From Pelargonium cotyledonis (Eukaryota; Streptophyta; Magnoliopsida; Geraniales; Geraniaceae), in NCBI GenBank assembly GCA_036897625.1, contig JAYMTA010000863.1, positions 1-23,534 on the forward strand: a stretch of 23,534 nucleotides of DNA, read 5' to 3'. The position numbers and the translations under genes were made by a program. A model generated the notes under the pieces. That model worked only from the letters and a program-made list of their open reading frames with translations. It searched no databases and was not told where the DNA came from. Shown piece by piece: positions 1 to 8,523 of this stretch (positions are counted from its first letter, which is position 1; each line of letters begins with the position of its first letter).

Positions 1-1749
1 AAATAAGAAGAAAGCTTTTGAATATTAGGAAGAGATTTTAGTAATAATAAAGTAAGTACCCAAAATTCAAATTTGGATTATGAGTCCATTTGGTTCACAC
101 TGCTCATCAAACATGTTTTTCTCATCTCATTTGCAATGACTTTGGCTGACAACCATGTTCCAAGGGTATTATTGACGTTTACAAAGAAAAATTGGGTGAT
201 GTGTGATGCACATGTAAAAAAAATTAATTGTCCGTTAATTTAACAATTCACATAGATAACAATAACATAAGTAGTTTCAAAACTGCGTTTTAAAATTTGG
301 GTACATCATATGTTTTGAACCAAAAAATAAACTCCATCTATCATTATTTAATATAAACTTCTTGATACTTCAAAAAAAATTGAAACATTCTCTATCATCG
401 TAATTCTTTTGATTATATATTGTACTTTAGTTTTGATAAGTTAGAATGTCAAAGTATTCTATTACTACTTACACATCGTATGCCTAGAAAATTGAGGTCT
501 TTCTTATGACTCGAATCCAGCGATACCCAGCTATACTTAGTATCAATCTGGTACAGCTTTCGAGAGATTATGATTTAGGCGTAATTTATATTGGCAGTAG
601 TTCGTAGGATACCCCTGCCTTTTATAGGGGGGGCGGAGAGAGTGAACAAAACGAAATAAAGGATCGTGGATATACTTGACATTTTCAAGTGTGTTTATTC
701 TTTTGATTGAACTTTACTTCAGTTTTGATATGTTAGAATGGCAGTGTATATAGTTGACTTTCAAGTGTGTTTTGACATTATTACCCTTTATCAATGTATA
801 AAGTTGACTTTCAATTGTGTTTTAACATTTTTAACATTTCTTGATTTGAAGATTTTGACATTTTTACCCAATATCAGTGTATAAAAGTTGACTTTCAAGT
901 GTATTATAACATTTTTATCCTTTCTTAATTTGAAGAAATGTATTAGATTTTACTCACTTTAGTTTTATGAGTTAGGATAGCAATGTAAACAGTCCAAGTT
1001 TCAAGTGTTTTTTCGGCATTTTTAACCTTTTATCAGTCTATACAGTTGACTTTCAAACGTGTTCGACATTTTTATCATTTCTCAAATAGAATAAATGCAT
1101 TGTGTTTCACAAATACATATGATATGATAGATGCAGATAACAAATTTATGCAAGTTTCAAAATATGGAGTAATTGTCTATATATGTAGCCTGTAGTTGCA
1201 TATGAATCAAAAATTTATAGAGCAAAAATTAGCATACATTAATAAAAATAAGGATATAACTAACAAATATAGATAGAGCATATTCTAAAATGAAATTGTA
1301 ATTATTATTGTCAAATAATTCAATGCAAAACTATGAGTTCTGATCCATTGGAAGAAAAATAAAAAGGTCTCTCATCTTCATGAGCTGAATAATGCAACAA
1401 ATCCAATCCAAAGTAACCACAAAAAAAACTCAGGCAAGCAGCAATATAAATTAGAATCTCTCAACTGTATAACTCAGGAGCATCTGAAAAGGTTTTTAGG
1501 AAAGCAAAATGTCTTTCAGCTTTTGCAACTTTAAGAGCCAGTGACCATGTGACCATGTGGGCGGCCGGCTTCACACCATGCAACTAAGTTCTGCCCTCTG
1601 CATTGCCTGCATCGAAAGATGGAAGAGTCATAGTCCAGCAAAGTCGATAAGTTATGTGCGAGAAATGTTTGCATAACTCAGTGGGAGCAAGGGCTAGAGT
1701 AATAGAAACAAAACATACATAATTTGCCGCCATGTTGGCCCAGCTCAAG
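1..1749. other. Intergenic / 3' flank of the RING gene
   Basis: No protein family was recognised on either strand here. The part nearest 1749 should contain the 3' UTR of the minus-strand RING gene, but I see no clear AATAAA-type signal on that strand, so the transcript end is not fixed. The rest is AT-rich intergenic DNA holding the degenerate tandem array listed separately and a short G-run near 627-636. Confidence 0.6.
700..1090. repeat. Degenerate tandem array, units of roughly 60-75 bp
   Basis: A phrase close to 'agttgactttcaagtgtg' recurs near 746, 792, 886 and 1035, with a weaker copy near 990. Each is followed by 'acatttttacc'-like text and usually a 'tatcagtgtata'-like phrase. A companion phrase ('ttagttttgataagttaga') appears near 428, 720 and 959. 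The copies are diverged and unevenly spaced. There is no coding potential, and the array looks like decayed local duplication. Confidence 0.7.
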
Positions 1750-3776
1750 TTAGGTGGATCTCGGAAGGTAGATCCTGATGATGTCATTCTTCCTAAGTTT
1801 ATGACGACAGGTTGGGCATTTGTGCTGAACTGTTATAGCTGTTTCAATGCATATCTTGCAGAAAATGTGACCACACTTTGTTGACGTCTCTTCACACAAC
1901 TCCGACAAGCAAATGGGGCAATTAAGGTTGAATGCCTCAGGCGGGGCCTCCTCGCTCTGAGGTTCTTCCGGAGAAGCAGCTGGAACATTTTTGTCCTGCC
2001 ACAAGAAATTTCCAGTGAGTTTTTTTATGTCATTACTAATCTATCAATCAGACAAATGCAAAACACAACACCCAGAATTTTAAGGTATTTTGAACTTTAA
2101 GGTATTTTGAACTTCAGAACAAATGAAAGATAGATCAAGGTATGCTAGTTTTTAGCCAGTTAACTTTTTACTACTCGGACAGTTTGATGCATTCAGCATA
2201 TATCAAAATGAAAGCATAATATATGAAGGAATGAATATTAAAAGAACGGTTGTTTAAAACAAACTACAATAATATACTAAGAAAAGCTAATTAAGGTGAC
2301 CTTGGGTGCTATTCCATTAACTAGAAAATCAATGTATTCTGGAGAAAATGGCCCAGTTCTCGTCCTTTTGGAGAAAGGTGGCATGACAGGTCTCGATTCT
2401 GCAAGATAAGTAATGAAAAAAACATAACCTGTTATATAAGTCTGCTGTAAAATACTGAGAAAATATTCATCAAGAGATAGATAAAAGATGCATGAGTAAC
2501 GTCGTCTATCCAAGAGCAGCATACAGATAACCTCCTACATCGCAGTTTAGATTCTTAAAAAATAGAAAAGAAATTCAAACTCTAACCCTATATTTTGGAT
2601 TTTGGAAATTACGAGGGATAGAATATGTATACAAGTAACATCTTGTATCAATGCTACTCAAACTCAAAATTGGCACTCCAGCACTGTTGCCACTCCACTA
2701 ACAAACCGATAAAATATTCAATACTGAATCATGTTATTCCTATTTGGTATTTGCAAATTGCACATGCATGCTTAAAAGCATACCAAAAACTAATGCACGG
2801 ATAAGCTGTCTAGTCACTAATCTTACTCACAGAGGATACTTCTTTGCATGTGCATGCTTAAAAGCACACAAACTAATGCATGGATAAGCTGTCTAGTCAT
2901 TAATCTTACTTACAGACGATACTTTTAGAGACTAAATGACGTACTAAATACCATGTAGCTAGTACGAGTGAGTAAAATGAGTAGTAAAGTTGAACGAATA
3001 ACTATGGTTCAATAGATGAAACTCAATTTAATAGGACTATAAAATATAAAGACTACGCACCTGGTTGAGATGGAACAAATTGGAAGAAAAAAAAAATGCA
3101 ATGTTCAGTACAAAAACTTGAGAATTCAAATATGGTTTTCTTGTTGCAGTGAATACTGGAAAAAAAAAATGCTCCATATATAGTCAAGTTCCACAAATCA
3201 GATGCAAATATATGAAGAGTATTTGGAATGTCAAGAAATCTGAGTTATCATAGCCATGGCAAGCTTGCATATTACCTCCATTCAGCCACATTTGGGCATA
3301 GCTACTGTACACTTCCATATCTGTATTCATCATCTGGTCATTTCCACGGTAAACTCCCATATTTCCATACCCTATCTGGATCCCCTGACGGTCTCCCAAA
3401 CGATTCTTCCTCTCCTGAATAGAAATAAAACCAGTAGAAAAGAATTAGTTCAAAAGGAGCACATGTTAAAGGTGAATAATTATATAAGTTTGTAGCATCA
3501 TACTTCAGAAAATACAGTTGGAGCGATTCTAGAAATCTCATCATCATTGACTCGGGCATTGTCCATAGATCTCACTTGCGGTTGTCCATGCTCTTCACCC
3601 TCTATACGATTAGAAGCACTAGAACCCATAACAGTGCTAGCTAGACCAGCGCTCTGATCAAGAGGTGGAAAATTGAGATCAAATACATGTGTCATCCTCA
3701 TCTGAGCATTTCCTTCCCTCGCTTGAGAGTCTATAGCACTCCCTCGGCGAGATCCAATAAGCCGCCGATTACTCAT
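1750..3776 (-). CDS. RING-type (C3HC4) E3 ubiquitin ligase, RNF4/SLX8-like, 251 aa
   Basis: Four coding exons on the minus strand: 3776-3504, 3414-3276, 2398-2301 and 1995-1750. All are bounded by GT-AG and the phases join to 756 nt, giving 251 residues and a TAA stop. The C-terminal RING has ligands C196, C199, C211, H213, C216, C219, C230 and C233, a C3HC4 pattern. It is followed by a short tail ending 'IYLP', which resembles the RNF4/SLX8 RING. The family moves ubiquitin from an E2 to substrate, and SUMO-targeted ligases belong to it. I see no convincing SUMO-interaction motifs, so the SUMO-targeted role is inference. The N-terminal part has basic stretches (RRLIGSRR) and a DLNFPP motif at residues 33-38. 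Residues about 141-182 are rich in G, Y, M, N and Q. The ATG has A at -3 and an in-frame TGA upstream if that stretch is unspliced. The intron 3 donor (GTCACC) is weak but keeps the frame. Confidence 0.92.
2082..2116. repeat. Short tandem duplication in the last intron of the RING gene
   Basis: The 17-base phrase 'taaggtattttgaactt' occurs twice in immediate succession in the intron between coding exons 3 and 4. It looks like replication slippage. Confidence 0.75.
2761..2932. repeat. Tandem duplication of an 86-bp unit in intron 2 of the RING gene
   Basis: The block beginning 'catgcatgcttaaaagca' at 2763 is repeated from 2847. Both copies run through 'ggataagctgtctagtca' and 'aatcttact' to 'gatactt'. 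They differ at scattered bases and by a few-base indel, so the duplication is not brand new. It lies in the 877-bp intron between coding exons 2 and 3 and does not touch the splice sites. Confidence 0.9.
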
Positions 3777-5252
3777 GCTATGAACCCGAATAAGTGGTCT
3801 TCAAAGATCAATACCATGAACATCCAAAAATGATGATTTAGTAGCAGAATTATAGATGCAAACATGTCAAACAATACTAACAGCAAATTCTACAAGTTCC
3901 CCATTGGAGTCCAAAGAAAATGTACAAAAAGCAAGCAATCAAACATTTCAACCTCAGGTATCTCAATATTTGTGAAAGAAGTGTACACTGTTCAAGGATC
4001 TTTCTCATCCTTCTAAAACTAGTCTAAAACAAGCAGAGGCTTGAACATTTACCAGATAGGACAGGGAATTCGCTCTTTCTACATAAAAATAAAAGACAAA
4101 GCTTATCAACGGAGACCAGTTACTAGGACTACTTATACTATAATTGGGCAGATTGGGTGATAGATACCATATATAGGTTGTTTTAAAGTTGTAATACCAA
4201 ACCAGTAATTTGCATCATTTTAGCTCAATAAGTTACAGTATCAAGGATAATCACTTTGAATATCAACAGAAAACACAAACTCATAAATGAAGGTTCAATT
4301 TAAAATGTTATCGTAATAACCTAACAAAAGCAGAGACATAATTAACTACCCATCTAAAAAGATTTCAATTAAGTAATTCCATGTCTGCATGACATATGTT
4401 CCCGGGAAATATTTAAATGCAAATTGCAAACAACAACACAAGACACTATTCGCCCGCCATTTTAACTTCAAATATAATGCAAGGATAAAAAATAAAAATA
4501 AAAGGAAAAGACCAAAACACCCTAAGAAGTAAAAACGAACAAAAGGTACCAATACTTCCTAGAAAAATTACACACCAAAAACCCAATTATTGGTACCACC
4601 TTTTTTTCTCATAAGTAGCACATGTTACCTCATATTACCACCTACAACTAGGCGGTACCCTGCCAAGATCATCCCATATTAAGCAGCTATTTTCAGATAC
4701 ACATGTATATGTATTGTTTCTTCTCTCTACATGATTTGGGGTTATTTTTCATTACTTGTGCCTTACTAAACTTCTCCCATAAGAAAATTTCCCTCGCCCG
4801 CCATTTCTGAATTGACAAGCACCAAATAACATCTGAGCATGAACTACAGCTAAGATCAGATGCTCTTACATACTTTTCATCGTTCTAAACTCATGTTTCC
4901 AATACTAAAACAATCCGGGTTTCCTCAGAAACACACCTCCAGAAAAACTCACAACAACAAAACTAAAAATTCAAAACAGGCAGCACAGAATTCCAGTCTC
5001 CCTTCTAGTTCTTATCAATGGGTTCCTAATCCATCCGTTAAAAACCCATCAAAACAGAAGAAATCGACACAAAATTCAAGCAAAATGATCAAACGGTCCA
5101 ATAAAAACTAATCATGGGTTCATTGACCTAAAATCAAACACACACAAAAACCCTACACACAAACAAAAAATTAGGGTTCAAAGATGCTTCAGAGAAAGAA
5201 AAAAGAACAATCAAAGATCAAAATCAGTACGTGAACAAGAGCGCACGATACC
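3777..5252 (-). other. Inferred 5'-UTR intron of the RING gene
   Basis: On the minus strand a good donor (CCGAAG|GTATCG) ends a CT-rich, non-coding leader at 5252. Acceptor candidates upstream of the ATG lie at 3799-3800 (CTTTGAAG) and near 3881 (TGCTGTTAG). This fits a leader intron of about 1.4 kb, which is common in plant regulatory genes. The short open frames inside it on both strands show no family resemblance. The splice is inferred and either acceptor could be used. Confidence 0.5.
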
Positions 5253-5470
5253 TTCGGAGAGAGAGAGAATAGAAGAGCAGCTCTGCGATTTCTCTGCAGA
5301 ACAAAAATGAGGAGTAGAGAAGAAGAAGAGGCCGAGAGATGATGCTTAAAAACCCCTTCTCCTCCTTCTTTCCATAATTCAAAAATCGTTTTGGAAATCA
5401 TAAATGGATACAAACAAAATGTAATTAAATAAAGAAACAATCAGCTTTTTTTCCTTCGTCGATTTTCTCG
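5252..5470 (-). promoter_or_regulatory. Leader exon and likely promoter of the RING gene
   Basis: Reading the minus strand, a CT-rich stretch typical of plant 5' leaders runs down to the donor at 5252. A TATTTAAT-like box lies near 5425-5435, about the right distance upstream for a start near 5390-5400. No other gene begins immediately on the opposite strand. The transcription start is not proven. Confidence 0.4.
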
Positions 5471-5916
5471 ACCCAGTATCGCATTCGCTGCTGCGAAAAA
5501 AATGTGCATTTCGGGTAGCTCACAATTTCCCAGAAAATTAAAATCTCTTTCTCTTCTCTCTGAAACTCTCTCTCCCGCTCTTTGAGCCTTTACTTCTAGT
5601 ACTGTTGCTCGTTGGGATTCGGGTCGGGAACTGTGTCCTGCACCGTTTTGCGGGCCTTTCTTTTTTGCTCGTAACGCTCCGATTCTGAAAATTCGAGTCC
5701 GAAAGGGTCGGGTATTCGGGGCTTTTGGTCAGCTATGGGTACTTAATTCCTTTCTATTTATGGCACGAGAGATGGGTGGGCAACCAAAGCCATGGATTGG
5801 GTCAATTTGTGACTTCATTCATTTTACTCTTGCATGAACCAAATTTATTTTCTCATTTCTTACCAAGTATTGATTTTTTTAAAGATGGGAAGATTTGGTT
5901 TGGGAATAAAGACAAT

Positions 5917-6744
5917 TTTTGGGAGTGGCGGGCCAACTGTATTCGGTACAAACGGGTGAAATATTGTAGCATTGAGATTATTCAAGTAATTATAGCGTTT
6001 ACGTTATATTGTTTTTCTTTTATGCATGGTTGACATCTGCGCCGCCCGAGTATTAATTGAACTCTTATTATATTGTACGTGTGTACGTCGTCTTTGCATG
6101 AAAACACTAGCGACCTTTTAAAATATAAATGTGTACCGTTACAATAAAAATATATCAGCATCGATGTGGTTTTTCTTTTTTGGTATTACTTCTTGAGTGA
6201 TTGTTTCATATAAAAATTTGTACCTTTAAACATGTGTTAATGTGATGTGAAATACTTGTTTATAATATAGTAAACTCGAATAAATTTAGTTTAAAAAATA
6301 TTAAACTAAATTTATAAGTTTTATGTAATAAGGTACAACTATATATATTACTCCGTATTAAAGTTTCTTTTAGGAATAATTATTAGTTTTTTATCTTTTG
6401 CAATGGATACTCCTGAACTTAGTGTTTAGAAATAATTACATATCATGTTTTGAAACTCGCATAATATATGTTTGAGATTCCTTCAGGTTTTTTCGTGAAA
6501 AATTCATTTGCACCACACGTTGTTTATGGATTTTTGGTAGTTCACAGTAACTCCCGGATTAAATTGTTATGGAGAGACTCTATCTCTTTCTTCTTCATTT
6601 TTTTTTTTGAAACTTACATCATATATATATGAGATTCCTTCGTTTTTTTCTTGAAAAAATCATTTTCCCCACACGATTTTATGGTTTATTGACAGTTCAC
6701 AGTAACTCCCGAGTTAAATTGTTATGAAGAGACTCCGTCTATTC

Positions 6745-6775
<31 letters not shown>

Positions 6776-7582
6776 CTTTTTTGTTGGCCGGAGAGACTCT
6801 ATATCTTTATGCATAGCTACTTATCAATGCATTGACTCTAAATCACTAGCAATGACTTATTTTTTGGGAGCAACAAGTCAACTGTATCGGTACAAACGGG
6901 TGAATTGTTGTAACACTGTGATCATTCGCATAATTCTCGCATTTACATTATATTGTTTTTCTATGCATGATTGACATTTACGCCGCACATGTATTAATTG
7001 AACTCTTATTTATGGTTTCATGATAAATATTGTACGTGCGTGCATTCACATTCTTAAATATTATATACGTATGTCATCTTTACATGAAAACACTTGCGAC
7101 CTTTTAAAATATAAATGTGTACCGTTACAATAAAAATATAGCGGCATTGTGGGTTTTTTTTTTCTTTTTTTGTTATTATTGCTGGAGTGATTGTTCCATA
7201 TAAAAATTTGTACCTATAAAATATGTTAATGTGACGTGAAATACTTGTTTATAATATAGTAAGCTTGAATAAATTTAGTTTAAATTAAAAATATTAAACT
7301 AAATTGATAAGTCTTATGTAATAAGGCACAACTATATATATTCTTAAGATTTCTTTTAAGAATAATTACATATTACTACCATGTATTTGATCTTTTGCAA
7401 TAGATATGTGTTTATGAATAATTACATATCGTGTTTTGAAACTTATATTATATATGTCTCAAATTCATTCATTTTTTTCTTAAAAATCCATTTGCACCAC
7501 ACGTTTATGGTTTCTTAGTAGTTCACAGTAACTCCCGGATTAAATTGTATGGAGAGACTCCATTTTTTTCTTCAACATTTTT
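5917..7582. repeat. Diverged large direct duplication with an extra partial copy
   Basis: Copy A (about 5917-6600) and copy B (about 6860-7582) share a long ordered series of phrases: 'cggtacaaacgggtgaa', 'gtattaattgaactctta', 'gcgaccttttaaaatataa', 'gtgtaccgttacaataaa' and 'agttcacagtaactcccg'. The last roughly 150-bp module of the unit occurs a third time at about 6605-6745, between the two copies. The copies differ by substitutions and indels. No coding frame, terminal inverted repeat or target-site duplication was found, so the element type is unknown. Confidence 0.88.
6741..6782. repeat. TTTTC microsatellite
   Basis: A run of 'ttttc' units followed by a T-rich stretch lies between the partial third module and copy B of the spacer duplication. 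Confidence 0.85.
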
Positions 7583-8157
7583 ATCCATACAAAAAGCATA
7601 AGTTACCAAATCTTTATGGTGGTCACATTACTTGTATCACATGATGATCTATTCTTTAACAATATTGACTAGTCAAATATCACGTACCTCCAGATTAAAA
7701 TTTGGGGTGATTGTCCACCCAATGTTTCAATGTAAACACCCACACAATTGCGGGAGGAAACGTTGGATTAACCCCACATGGAATCATTGTCGTTACTTAG
7801 GGTCACTTGAAAAATGAGATCAACGTCTTTAAGAAACATATATAGCTCACTCTTTAAGAACGGATGTCGATCTTGATGTGGACGCATAAGATGCTGTTAG
7901 GATATTTGGCTTTGAATGCATCTCCGACAATGAAACCAAATTGACGTTCTTGTCGACTCTATCAGCCTTGTACCTTCTGTTAAAATTGTAATCTTCTCCA
8001 CATTTTTGTATATGAGATGTTTTTCCTAGCTCTAAATTCAATCTTCTTGGGTATTTGGTCTCAAATCTTTCAGATCCTAAAACGAACACACCGTCAAGTA
8101 CAAATGATTTAAGCGTGTGCTCAGAAATCCATCTCAAGTGTGAGAATCAATATTTGA

Positions 8158-8401
8158 CTATCGGAAAGTAGAGGTGGCAAAAGTTTGGTTCAGCTGGGGT
8201 CAAGTATGACCAAGTAGAGTTGGAGTTGGGTTGATGAACCTAACTCTAACTCTACCATTTTTTGTCTGAGTTGATAATTTAAATTTGGACCTACCAAAAT
8301 ATTTGTTGAAAATTTTGAGTACCCGACGGGTCGAGTTAGAGGTTGTCTCCTTCAGGAGGAAAACCCGAAAACCCGACCCAAAACCAGATCCAATCCGATA
8401 G
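8158..8401. mobile_element. Possible small non-autonomous DNA transposon remnant
   Basis: The segment begins near 'agaggtggcaaaag' (8169) and ends near 'ccgatagccatcctg' (8395), whose reverse complement starts 'caggatggctatcgg'. GGTGGCAA-like ends facing each other, with 'acccgacgggtcg' and 'acccgaaaacccgaccc' inside, are seen in plant hAT-like MITEs. An inverted pair CTATCGG / CCGATAG brackets it at 8158 and 8395. I could not find a clear 8-bp target duplication, so the assignment is tentative. Confidence 0.35.
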
Positions 8402-8523
8402 CCATCCTGTCACATTCACAAGCTAGACACGTCCATCAACAGTATCGTGATCATTAGCTCCATGTCTACACTTGTACTCCACTTCACTGCCCCTCTCTTC
8501 CCAAGCTTATTTTCCGAGCAAAA
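8402..8523 (+). promoter_or_regulatory. 5' leader / proximal promoter of the beta-galactosidase gene
   Basis: This is the stretch between the possible transposon remnant and the ATG. It becomes pyrimidine-rich near 8490-8505, as a plant leader would. An ACGT core ('gacacgtcc') lies near 8426. No clear TATA box is seen. The ATG context AAAATGG has A at -3 and G at +4, which favours initiation at 8524. Confidence 0.4.

Larger units (their letters stand above)
5470..8523. other. Spacer between the divergent RING and beta-galactosidase genes
   Basis: No protein family was recognised in this interval. Short open frames at 5725-6033 (plus) and 7847-8137 (minus) show no known motif. The middle is dominated by the duplicated AT-rich block and a TTTTC microsatellite listed separately. 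The right end carries a possible transposon remnant close to the beta-galactosidase start. Confidence 0.6.

Noticed and set aside
700..1090. Could the spaced repeats be a CRISPR array?
   Set aside because: The repeats are diverged, unit lengths vary, there are no unique spacers of constant size and no cas genes, and this is a plant nuclear context.
4860..5111. 83-codon plus-strand frame near the RING leader
   Set aside because: Lys/Asn/Ser-rich translation of A-rich DNA inside the inferred 5'-UTR intron; no support as a gene.
5725..6033. 102-codon plus-strand open frame in the spacer
   Set aside because: No motif or family resemblance. Its second half runs into the spacer repeat, and copy B does not preserve the frame.
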